This document shows positions 6,523 to 13,224 of a stretch of DNA of 19,379 nucleotides, piece by piece. The notes beneath the pieces are model-generated. The model was not told where the DNA came from. It saw only the letters and a list, made by a program, of their open reading frames with translations, and searched no databases. The stretch is from the NCBI GenBank assembly GCA_037719575.1, contig JBBJMF010000051.1, positions 1 through 19,379 of the forward strand, given 5' to 3'. Every line of letters starts with the position of its first letter. Within the stretch, counting starts at the first letter, position 1. This DNA is from JAWWPG01 sp037719575. GTDB taxonomy: Bacteria > Actinomycetota > Actinomycetes > Propionibacteriales > Nocardioidaceae. The position numbers were made by a program, and so were the translations under genes.

Positions 6523-8006
6523 CAGAGGGGAATGTTGCTGTGGCGGCCGCGAACCCGGTCGGCCGGGTCGGCCTCGGGTCCGAGCGCGGCGACGAGTGCC
6601 GCCGCCAAGGCCGATCGGGTGGTGCTGGGCTCGACGACCTCGTCGACCACGCCGATCTCCACCGCCTTCGCCACCCCGCCGGCGATCAGCTCGTGCTCGG
6701 CGGCCAGCTCCGTCTCGACCTGCGGGCGCAGGTCGGCGGCAACGGCGGCGATCTTGCGGCGGTGCAGGATGCGCACCGCTGCCACCGCGCCCATCACCGC
6801 CACCTCTGCGCCCGGCCACGCGAACACCCGGGTGGCGCCGAGGGAGCGCGAGTTCATCGCGATGTAGGCGCCGCCGTAGGACTTGCGGGTCACCAGCGTC
6901 ACCCGGGGCACGACCGCCTCGCCGAAGGCGTGCAGGAGCTTGGCACCCCGTCGTACGACGCCGTCCCACTCCTGACCGACGCCGGGAAGATAGCCCGGCA
7001 CGTCGACGACGACGATCAGCGGCACCCCGAACGCGTCGCACATCCGGACGAACCTGGCCGCCTTCTCCGCCGAGGGCGAGTCGAGGCAGCCACCGAGCCG
7101 CAGCGGGTTGTTCGCGATGACACCGACCGTTCGCCCGCCGAACCTGCCGAGCGCGGTGACGATGTTGGGCGCCCAGCGCTGGTGCAGCTCGAGCATGGAG
7201 CCGGCATCGAGCAGCTGCCCGACGAACGGATGAACGTCGTACGCCCGCTTCCTCGACTCCGGCATCTGCAGCGCGAGGTCGACGTCCTCGACGGCTGACG
7301 CGTCGAGCCGACGCTGGTCGCCGAGCAGCGACACGAGACGACGGGCCCGCAGCAGCGCGTCCGGCTCCGACTCGGCGAGCACGTGCACCACGCCCGACCG
7401 CCGTCCGTGCGGCTCGGGGCCGCCGAGGCGCAGCATGTCGACGTCCTCCCCGGTCACAGATCTCACCACATCGGGACCGGTCACGAAGATCCGACCTTCC
7501 GGCCCGAGGATCACGACGTCGGTCAACGCCGGTCCGTACGCCGCTCCGCCGGCCGCCGGCCCGAGGACCACCGAGACCTGCGGGATCTTGCCGGACGCCT
7601 GCGTCATCGCGTGGAAGATCAGCCCGACGGCGTGCAGCGACAGCACACCTTCGGCGAGCCGCGCGCCACCGGAGTGCCAAAGACCGACTATCGGTGCCCC
7701 GTCCGCCATCGCGCGCTGGTATGCCCGGACGACAACTGCACAGCCGTCGTTGCCCATCGCGCCACCCATGATCGTGGCGTCGGAGCAGAACGCGACCGTG
7801 TGCGTGCCGTCGACGGTGCCGACCGCGGCGAGCATGCCGCAGTCGTCATCGACGCTGATGAGATCCAGGCTGCCGTGGTCGAAGAACGCGGCCAGCCTGG
7901 TGTTGGGGTTGCGCGGGTCCTGGTCACGCGGCAGCTTCTGGGGCCGTTCGGATGCACTTGCCGATGCGGGAGCGCTCGCTGGTTCCGTGTCGTGAACGGT
8001 GGTCAT
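6522..8006 (-). CDS. accD: Acyl-CoA carboxylase beta subunit (carboxyltransferase), AccD6 type
   Basis: The ATG at 8006 lies 13 bases after the fabF stop, giving 494 residues; the frame runs open upstream to 8231, but that part is antisense-like sequence inside fabF. The protein moves the carboxyl group from carboxybiotin to acetyl-CoA (perhaps also propionyl-CoA) to make malonyl-CoA. Both crotonase-fold halves are present: HSGGARLAEG (111-120) and GPAAGGAAYGPAL (149-161) in the N-half, and SYGGAYIAMNSRSLGA (376-391) followed by AWPGAEVAVMG in the C-half, with oxyanion-hole glycines in both. The segment GVGQEWDGVVRRGAKLLHAF closely resembles M. tuberculosis AccD6, which is likewise the last gene of its FAS-II operon. 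The first 25 residues are an Ala/Ser/Pro-rich extension. The biotinylated alpha subunit is not in this window. Confidence 0.93.
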   Translation of the reverse strand: MTTVHDTEPASAPASASASERPQKLPRDQDPRNPNTRLAAFFDHGSLDLISVDDDCGMLAAVGTVDGTHTVAFCSDATIMGGAMGNDGCAVVVRAYQRAMADGAPIVGLWHSGGARLAEGVLSLHAVGLIFHAMTQASGKIPQVSVVLGPAAGGAAYGPALTDVVILGPEGRIFVTGPDVVRSVTGEDVDMLRLGGPEPHGRRSGVVHVLAESEPDALLRARRLVSLLGDQRRLDASAVEDVDLALQMPESRKRAYDVHPFVGQLLDAGSMLELHQRWAPNIVTALGRFGGRTVGVIANNPLRLGGCLDSPSAEKAARFVRMCDAFGVPLIVVVDVPGYLPGVGQEWDGVVRRGAKLLHAFGEAVVPRVTLVTRKSYGGAYIAMNSRSLGATRVFAWPGAEVAVMGAVAAVRILHRRKIAAVAADLRPQVETELAAEHELIAGGVAKAVEIGVVDEVVEPSTTRSALAAALVAALGPEADPADRVRGRHSNIPL

Positions 8007-8019
8007 CGAAGAGCCTTGT

Positions 8020-9258
8020 CTAGACGCTGGCGAAGGCGACGGCGACGTTCGCGCCGCCAAAACCGAAGGAGTTGTTAAGCGCCGCGATGTCGCCACTGGG
8101 CAGGTCGCGCGGCTTGGTCGCGATGTCGAGGTCGACGGCGGGGTCCTGCTGGTCGAGGTTGATCGTGGGGGGTACGACGCGGTGGTGCAGGGCCAGCACG
8201 GTCGCGATGGACTCAAGAGCCCCCGCCCCACCCAGGAGGTGCCCGGTCATCGACTTGGTGCTGGTCACGACGACGTCGCCGGCGTGCTTGCCGAGCACGT
8301 CGTTGATCATCAGGCTCTCGGCGGTGTCCCCGAGCGGCGTCGAGGTGGCGTGCGCGTTGATGTGCTTGATGTCGCTCGGCTCGATGCCGGATTCCCGCAG
8401 CGCGGCCACGATCGCGCGAGCACCGCCTCGGCCCTGGGGTTCTGGCTGGGCGATGTCGTGGGAGTCCGCGGTCATGCCGGCGCCCAGCACGTACGCGTAC
8501 ATCGTCGCCCCCCGTGCCGTGGCGTGCTCCTCGGACTCGATGACCAGGACTCCCGCGCCCTCACCGAGCACGAACCCGTCGCGGTCGACGTCCCACGGGC
8601 GGGAGACGAGTGTGGGGTCGCCCTCCCGCTTGGACAACGCCATCATCTGGCCGAACGCGGCCATCGGCAAAGGGTGGATCGCCGCCTCTGTGCCACCGAC
8701 CACCATGACGTCGGCGCGGCCGAGCCGGATCTGGTCGACCCCCAGCGCGACACCCTCGTTGCCCGACGCGCAGGCGGAGACGGGACAGTGCACGCCTGCT
8801 TTCGCGTTGACGTAGAGAGCGACGTTCGCCGCCGGGGCGTTGGGCATCAGCATCGGGACCGCCAGCGGAGACACCCGGCGCGGACCCTTCTCGACCAGGA
8901 CGTCGTAGTTGGACAGCAGGGTCTGCACTCCGCCGATCCCCGACGGCAGCGCCACGCCTACCCGCTCGGGGTCCACGTCGGATCCAGCGAGCCCCGAGTC
9001 GGTCCAGGCCTCCATGGCCGCAACCATCGCGAACTGCGACGCCCGGTCGAGGCGCCGGGCCTTGACCCGCTCGAGCACCTCCGTCGGCTCGACGGCGGCC
9101 GTCGCGGCAATCTTGACGGGCAGCTCCTTCGCCCACTCGGTCTCGAGTCGGCGTACGCCGGACTGGCCGGCGAGCAGGGCCTGCCACGTGCTGGTGATGT
9201 CACCGCCGACGGGAGACGTCGTACCGAGACCAGTGACGACGACGCGGGTGGAACTCAT
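8020..9258 (-). CDS. fabF: Beta-ketoacyl-ACP synthase II
   Basis: The ATG at 9258 has a GAGGTGAAAG ribosome-binding region just upstream, giving 412 residues; the frame's earlier ATG at 9294 lacks a site and adds a non-conserved MRRKSD extension. The Cys-His-His triad of condensing enzymes is complete: Cys163 (VSACASG), His303 (NAHATSTPLGD) and His340 (KSMTGHLLGGAG), with the conserved Lys335. It elongates acyl-ACP with malonyl-ACP in the cytoplasm. It corresponds to FabF of Streptomyces and KasA/KasB of mycobacteria; only one copy is present here. Its stop is TAG, 13 bases before accD. Confidence 0.95.
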   Translation of the reverse strand: MSSTRVVVTGLGTTSPVGGDITSTWQALLAGQSGVRRLETEWAKELPVKIAATAAVEPTEVLERVKARRLDRASQFAMVAAMEAWTDSGLAGSDVDPERVGVALPSGIGGVQTLLSNYDVLVEKGPRRVSPLAVPMLMPNAPAANVALYVNAKAGVHCPVSACASGNEGVALGVDQIRLGRADVMVVGGTEAAIHPLPMAAFGQMMALSKREGDPTLVSRPWDVDRDGFVLGEGAGVLVIESEEHATARGATMYAYVLGAGMTADSHDIAQPEPQGRGGARAIVAALRESGIEPSDIKHINAHATSTPLGDTAESLMINDVLGKHAGDVVVTSTKSMTGHLLGGAGALESIATVLALHHRVVPPTINLDQQDPAVDLDIATKPRDLPSGDIAALNNSFGFGGANVAVAFASV

Positions 9259-9286
9259 CAGGCTTTCACCTCTGGTGTCAGATTTG

Positions 9287-9299
9287 CGCCTCACAGGCG
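9287..9299. other. Small hairpin in the acpP-fabF gap
   Basis: CGCCT-CAC-AGGCG forms a 5-bp stem with a 3-base loop in the 96-base gap between acpP and fabF. It may act as a processing or attenuation site that keeps acpP transcripts more abundant than the downstream genes. It is too short to be sure. Confidence 0.25.
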
Positions 9300-9354
9300 G
9301 GGCTGCCGGTTCTGTTGCGCTCGGAATGGATGAGGACGGTTGGGGTTGCGAATG

Positions 9355-9603
9355 TCAGCCGTTCTGAGACTTCTCGATGAACGCGACAGCGTCGCCGACG
9401 GTCTTGAGGTTCTTGACCTCATCGTCGGGGATCTTGACCCCGAACTGCTCCTCGGCCGCGACCACGACCTCGACCATCGACAGCGAGTCGACATCCAGGT
9501 CGTCGATGAACGACTTGTCGAGCTGCACGTCGTCCGCGGGGATCCCGGCGACCTCGTTGACGATGTCGGCGAGTCCGGAGCGGATCTCCTCAGTGCTGGC
9601 CAT
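9355..9603 (-). CDS. acpP: Acyl carrier protein
   Basis: The ATG at 9603 follows GAAGGAGAG at good spacing and gives 82 residues, the usual ACP length; an in-frame ATG at 9642 would add 13 unconserved residues. Ser40 in DLDVDSLSMVEVV is the site for the 4'-phosphopantetheine arm. The protein is acidic (repeated Asp and Glu), as expected. It carries the growing acyl chain between FabD, FabH and FabF. It is flanked by unusually long gaps for this operon (96 bases on each side), which may allow separate transcript processing. Confidence 0.97.
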   Translation of the reverse strand: MASTEEIRSGLADIVNEVAGIPADDVQLDKSFIDDLDVDSLSMVEVVVAAEEQFGVKIPDDEVKNLKTVGDAVAFIEKSQNG

Positions 9604-9699
9604 GTGGGGCTCTCCTTCTGGTTGGGTGATGTGGGTAGTCAATATCGGATCTTTGCGTTTCGGGGCGCGCGGCGGGGGGCGGGGGGAGGCTGGAGGGGG

Positions 9700-10704
9700 T
9701 CATGGGAGGCGGACGACCTGGCCGGCGTAGGCGAGGCCGGCGCCGAAGGCGATCATCAGCGCCAGGTCGCCGCTCTTCGCCTCGCCCGACTCGAGCATCG
9801 CGGCGGCCGCGAGCGGCACCGACGCGGCCGACGTGTTGCCCTGGTGGGCGATGTCGCGAGCGATCGCCACCCGCGCGGGCAGCTTGAGGGTGCGGGCCAT
9901 CGCGTCGACGATGCGCATGTTGGCCTGGTGGGGAAGGAAGACGTCGAGGTCGTCGACGGAGACACCCGCCCGGTCCATCGCCTCCCTGGCCACCTTGGCC
10001 ATCTCGAAGGACGCCCACCGGAAGACCGGGTTGCCGTCCATCCGCAGGTTGGGCATCGAGGGCCGCTCCATCTGGAGCACCTCGACCCAGCTCTCCTTCT
10101 GCCGGATCAGGTCGTACTTCGACCCGTCGGCGCCCCATGCGACCGGCCCGATTCCCTCGGTCTCCGACGGCCCTACCACCGCGGCACCGGCGCCATCGGC
10201 GAAGATGAACGCCGTACTGCGGTCGTCGCGGTCGGTGATGTCGGAGAGCCGCTCGACGCCGATGACCAGCACATGCTTCGCCGTACCGGATCGCACCATG
10301 TCGGAGGCCAGGCTGATGCCGTGGCAGAAGCCGGCACACGCGGCGGAGATGTCGAAGGCCGCCGCCGGGGTGGCGCCCAGCTCGTCCGAGACGAGGGTGG
10401 CGAGGGCCGGCGTCTGCATGAGGTGGGTGACCGTGGCGACGACCACGCAGTCGAGCTGCGCGTGGGAGATGCCCGCACGCTCGATCGCCTTGCGGGCAGC
10501 CCCGACGCTCATGTGCTGCACGGTCTCGTGCGGCTCAGCCCAGCGGCGCTCGATGATGCCGGAGCGGGTGCGGATCCACTCGTCGCTCGAGTCGATGCGC
10601 TCGCAGATCTCGGCGTTGCTCACGACCCGGCCGGGCCGGTATCCGCCGATGCCCAGGATCGCCGCGTGCTCGGCGCCCCGTGCGGTGGAGATGGTGACTG
10701 TCAT
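9700..10704 (-). CDS. fabH: Beta-ketoacyl-ACP synthase III
   Basis: The ATG at 10704 is within two bases of the fabD stop, giving 334 residues. The triad is Cys123 (DISAACAGFCHG), His259 (FLPHQANMRI) and Asn290 (AHQGNTSAAS), as in FabH. It starts fatty-acid chains by condensing an acyl-CoA with malonyl-ACP; in actinobacteria branched-chain primers are often used, but primer choice cannot be read here. It belongs to the fabD-fabH-acpP-fabF order of Streptomyces. In M. tuberculosis fabH lies elsewhere, so this arrangement is the Streptomyces-like form. The 96 bases after its stop are very C-rich on this strand. Confidence 0.96.
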   Translation of the reverse strand: MTVTISTARGAEHAAILGIGGYRPGRVVSNAEICERIDSSDEWIRTRSGIIERRWAEPHETVQHMSVGAARKAIERAGISHAQLDCVVVATVTHLMQTPALATLVSDELGATPAAAFDISAACAGFCHGISLASDMVRSGTAKHVLVIGVERLSDITDRDDRSTAFIFADGAGAAVVGPSETEGIGPVAWGADGSKYDLIRQKESWVEVLQMERPSMPNLRMDGNPVFRWASFEMAKVAREAMDRAGVSVDDLDVFLPHQANMRIVDAMARTLKLPARVAIARDIAHQGNTSAASVPLAAAAMLESGEAKSGDLALMIAFGAGLAYAGQVVRLP

Positions 10705-10705
10705 G

Positions 10706-11887
10706 TCACTCGCTTTCCGGGTGCAGACGGACCAGCGGCTGGCCAGGCGAGACGAGGTCACCGTCCTCGACGATCCACTCGACGATCGTCGCGCCATGGG
10801 TGGCGAGGACCGGCGTGGTGCCGCGCAGGTTGGTCACCTCGCCGATCGTCGTACCGGGCTCGAGTCTCGCGCCCTGGGGGATCTGTGCCGCCTGGTTGAA
10901 CGTGCCTTTGGACGGCGACACCAGCATCCGCCAGGTGGGGGAGTCGCCGATCGAGGTGGCGTCCCCGTGCTTCTCGACGAAGTCCAGCGCGTCGTCGATC
11001 TGGTCGGGGGTCTTGAGGGCGAACGTCTCAACGCCCTTGAGCTGCCGGCGGGCAAGCCCGGTGAGGGTCCCGGCCGGAGGCATCTCGAGGATCCCGCTCA
11101 CCCCGAGGTCGGACATCGTCTGCATGCACAGGTCCCAGCGAACCGGGGTGCTCACCTGCGTCACCAGTCGCTTGAGGACCTCAGGTCCGCTGTGGATCAC
11201 CTGGCCGTCGCGGTTGGAGATCAGCCTCGTGCGGGTGTCGTGCGTGCTGATCGAGCGGGCGAGGCGAGCGAGTACGTCGACGGCGGGGCGCATGTGCTCG
11301 GTGTGGAAGGCACCGGCGACGCTCAGCGGGACCAGCCGCGCCTTCGGCGGTGCCTCGTCGGCGAAGCCCTGGAGCTGCTTGAGTGTCCCGGCGGCCACGA
11401 GCTGTCCGCCACCGTTGTCGTTGGCCGCGATGAGACCGTGCCGGTCGAGGGTCGTCAGCACCTCGTCACGGTCGCCGCCGAGAACTGCGGTCATGCCGGT
11501 CGGGGTGGCGGCGGAGGCCTCGGCCATGGCTTGACCGCGCTCGCGGACGAACACCATCGCCTGCTCCGCGGTGAGGACGCCGGCGCCGGTGGCTGCCGCG
11601 ATCTCCCCGACGCTGTGGCCGGCGACGACGCTGATCTTGCCGAAGTAGTCCGCCGGGTGGGGGAAGAGTGACAGCGCGGCGAGCATGGAGGAGGCGACCA
11701 GGAGTGGTTGCGCCACCGCCGTATCCCGGATCGTCTCGGCGTCGGCCTGCGTGCCGTAGTGCACCAGGTCCAGACCGGCAACCGCCGAGAGCCAGGTCAG
11801 CCGGTCCGCGAACACCTGGTCCTGGAGCCAGGGCTCAAGGAAGCCGGGGGTCTGGGCGCCTTGCCCCGGCGCGACGATCGCGAGCAT
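10706..11887 (-). CDS. fabD: Malonyl-CoA:ACP transacylase with extra C-terminal biotinyl/lipoyl-like domain
   Basis: The start is ATG at 11887, since MLAIVAPGQGAQ is the normal FabD N-terminus; the product has 393 residues against about 310 for ordinary FabD. Catalytic residues are Ser92 (GHSVGE), Arg117 and His196 (GAFHTEH), with the GQGAQ oxyanion loop. It moves malonate from CoA to ACP. Residues 1 to about 305 are the transacylase. Residues 322-390 look like a biotinyl/lipoyl carrier fold: SPSKGTF at the front and IVEDGDLVSPGQPLVRL at the end. At the hairpin where carriers have MKM or DK, it has TNLRGTTPV (352-360), so no lysine can be modified. The fusion is in one uninterrupted frame. 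There is no clear ribosome-binding site, but CATGAT lies six bases upstream of the ATG. Confidence 0.93.
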   Translation of the reverse strand: MLAIVAPGQGAQTPGFLEPWLQDQVFADRLTWLSAVAGLDLVHYGTQADAETIRDTAVAQPLLVASSMLAALSLFPHPADYFGKISVVAGHSVGEIAAATGAGVLTAEQAMVFVRERGQAMAEASAATPTGMTAVLGGDRDEVLTTLDRHGLIAANDNGGGQLVAAGTLKQLQGFADEAPPKARLVPLSVAGAFHTEHMRPAVDVLARLARSISTHDTRTRLISNRDGQVIHSGPEVLKRLVTQVSTPVRWDLCMQTMSDLGVSGILEMPPAGTLTGLARRQLKGVETFALKTPDQIDDALDFVEKHGDATSIGDSPTWRMLVSPSKGTFNQAAQIPQGARLEPGTTIGEVTNLRGTTPVLATHGATIVEWIVEDGDLVSPGQPLVRLHPESE

Positions 11888-11893
11888 CCTGCC

Positions 11894-11899
11894 ATCATG
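11894..11899 (-). promoter_or_regulatory. Possible -10 element of fabD (leaderless)
   Basis: On the minus strand CATGAT matches four of six positions of TATAAT and lies exactly six bases before the fabD ATG. No good -35 is seen 16-18 bases upstream. If used, transcription would start at or near the start codon, which would fit the missing ribosome-binding site. The evidence is weak. Confidence 0.3.
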
Positions 11900-11923
11900 C
11901 CGCCTCGCCCGGGCCCGTCCGCA

Positions 11924-11933
11924 CTCACGTGAG
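11924..11933. promoter_or_regulatory. CTCACGTGAG palindrome upstream of fabD
   Basis: This is a perfect 10-base palindrome in the fasR-fabD gap, about 37 bases upstream of the fabD start. It is a possible protein-binding site close to a predicted -35 region. The binding factor is unknown. Confidence 0.35.
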
Positions 11934-11955
11934 CACGAAAGTTGCCGGAGTGTTG

Positions 11956-11972
11956 TTGGAGGTTTCCTCCAA
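11956..11972. promoter_or_regulatory. TTGGAGG-TTT-CCTCCAA inverted repeat between fasR and fabD
   Basis: Two perfect 7-base arms are separated by three bases, 14 bases after the fasR stop and about 70 bases before fabD. It could be an operator upstream of fabD or a short hairpin after fasR. As RNA it would be a 7-bp stem with a tight 3-base loop. FasR-type regulators of Streptomyces are known to bind upstream of fabD, which makes an operator role reasonable but unproven. Confidence 0.45.
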
Positions 11973-11986
11973 AGGATGCCGATCGG

Positions 11987-13147
11987 CTACGAGGAGCTGG
12001 GCGCCAGCAGGCGCCCCAGGGTGAGCGCGATCCGCAGGGTGTAGGCGTCGCGCGCCTCCGTGGGTGAGAGCCCCGTCACATCGGTGATCCGGCGCACCCG
12101 GTAGCGCACCGTGTTGGGATGCACGAACAGCACCCGCGCGGTCGCCTCGATCGACCCGCCGGTGTCGAGGTAGGCGGTGAGCGTGTCGAGGAGCGTCTGG
12201 CTCCCGTCGGCGAGGGGGCGGTAGGCCTCGTCGACGAGCTGCCGCCGGGCGTGGCCATCTCCGGAGAGGGCGCGCTCCGGGAGCAGGTCGTCACTCGAGA
12301 CCGGCCGGGGTGCCTGCGGCCAGGCGGCGGCCGCCCGCAGGCCGGCCACGGCCGCCCGCGCCGAGACGTTGGCGGCGAGCAGGTCCTCGACGACCGGACC
12401 GGTGACGACGGCTCCGGCGCCGAAGTGGTCGGCGATGCGGGTCCCTGCCTTGTCGGGGTCGTCCACTCCGCCGAGTACGACGACCAGCCGCTCGCCTTGC
12501 ACGGCGCAGAGCGCGTCGAACCCGCCGACGTGCGCCGAACGCTTGATCGCGTCAACCGCCGTGGCGGAGTTGCCGGCAGGGGTGTGCCCGAGGACGACAC
12601 AGACGCCGCTCGTCGAGGCCCAACCGAGGGCTGTCGCGCGGGAGCGGACCGCGTCGTCGGCCTCGCCGCGCAGCACCGAGTCGACGATCAGCGCCTCCAG
12701 CCGGGCGTCCCAAGCGCCGCGCTGCTCTGCGGCCCGGGCGTAGACCTCCGCGGCAGCGAAGGCGATCTCGCGGGAGTAGCGCATCACCGCCTCACGGACC
12801 TGCTGCACGTCCTGCGCGCCGACCAGGTCCTCGACATGGTCCTCCACGACGGCGATCGTCGTCCGCACCATCTCGACGGTCTGCTGGAGCGAGACCAGCC
12901 CGGTGAGCTCCCGTGGTGCCGTGCCGAAGACATCGGCCGTGACGGCGGAACTCGTGGTCGGGTCGCGGAACCAGTCGACGAAGCTGGAGATGCCGGCGCC
13001 CGCGATCAGCCCGATCCAGGATCGTTCCTGGGCCGGGAGGGCGCGGAACCAGGGCAGGTCGTCTGTCATCGTGGCGATCGCGGCCTGCGTCAGCGGTCCG
13101 ATGGACTGCTCGAGCCTGCGGGTCGCTGCCGCCCTGCCGCGGGACAT
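11987..13147 (-). CDS. fasR: PucR/CdaR-type transcriptional regulator of fatty-acid synthesis (FasR/MabR-like)
   Basis: The protein has 386 residues from the ATG at 13147. The C-terminal PucR-type helix-turn-helix (about 320-375) includes GSIEATARVLFVHPNTVRYR. The middle region is a GGDEF-like CdaR domain of degenerate sequence, and the N-terminal 150 residues form a probable ligand-binding part. Position and architecture match Streptomyces FasR and M. tuberculosis MabR (Rv2242), which sit directly upstream of fabD and control the fatty-acid operon in response to long-chain acyl-CoA. No ribosome-binding site is evident, but TAGGCT lies six bases before the ATG, suggesting a leaderless mRNA. 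An alternative start at Met27 lacks support. An inverted repeat just upstream may be its own binding site. Confidence 0.9.
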   Translation of the reverse strand: MSRGRAAATRRLEQSIGPLTQAAIATMTDDLPWFRALPAQERSWIGLIAGAGISSFVDWFRDPTTSSAVTADVFGTAPRELTGLVSLQQTVEMVRTTIAVVEDHVEDLVGAQDVQQVREAVMRYSREIAFAAAEVYARAAEQRGAWDARLEALIVDSVLRGEADDAVRSRATALGWASTSGVCVVLGHTPAGNSATAVDAIKRSAHVGGFDALCAVQGERLVVVLGGVDDPDKAGTRIADHFGAGAVVTGPVVEDLLAANVSARAAVAGLRAAAAWPQAPRPVSSDDLLPERALSGDGHARRQLVDEAYRPLADGSQTLLDTLTAYLDTGGSIEATARVLFVHPNTVRYRVRRITDVTGLSPTEARDAYTLRIALTLGRLLAPSSS

Positions 13148-13153
13148 GCCGCC

Positions 13154-13159
13154 AGCCTA
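13154..13159 (-). promoter_or_regulatory. Predicted -10 element of fasR
   Basis: TAGGCT on the minus strand, a common actinobacterial -10 form, is six bases before the fasR ATG. No recognisable -35 lies 16-18 bases upstream; the inverted repeat at 13169-13187 occupies that place, as expected of a promoter controlled by a DNA-binding regulator. Confidence 0.5.
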
Positions 13160-13168
13160 TCCACTCCG

Positions 13169-13187
13169 TTTGTCATGACCGGACAAA
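13169..13187. promoter_or_regulatory. Candidate FasR/MabR operator (TTTGTC-N7-GACAAA)
   Basis: Perfect 6-base arms, TTTGTC and GACAAA, flank seven bases; written differently this is TTTGT-N9-ACAAA. From memory, the reported mycobacterial MabR site is TTTTGT-N9-ACAAAA, so spacing and arms agree. The site lies 22 bases upstream of the fasR start, over its -35 region, and just before the predicted -35 of the diverging PHP gene, so one protein could influence both. The link to FasR is inferred from the motif and position. Confidence 0.6.
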
Positions 13188-13189
13188 GC

Positions 13190-13218
13190 CTGACCATCCG
13201 ATGTGGCTGCGGCAGGAT
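13190..13218 (+). promoter_or_regulatory. Predicted promoter of the PHP gene
   Basis: CTGACC (13190-13195) and CAGGAT (13213-13218) are 17 bases apart and resemble TTGACA and the actinobacterial TAGGAT. The -10 ends six bases before the ATG, so transcription may begin at the start codon. GGCAGG at 13211-13216 could alternatively serve as a ribosome-binding site if the promoter is further upstream. Confidence 0.45.
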
Positions 13219-13224
13219 TGACCC

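Noticed and set aside
5881..7680. Minus-strand open frame of 599 codons
   Set aside because: It is an alternative frame opposite the DUF3145 gene and out of frame with accD; the translation is Arg/Ala/Gly-rich with no domain, as usual for shadow frames in high-GC DNA.
10724..10920. FabD tail as an active biotin or lipoyl carrier
   Set aside because: No lysine occurs at the hairpin position; MKM or DK motifs are absent.
7999..11671. Long plus-strand frames opposite fabF, acpP, fabH and fabD
   Set aside because: All are antisense to enzymes with complete catalytic residues and show the Val/Asp/Arg-rich composition of mirror frames.
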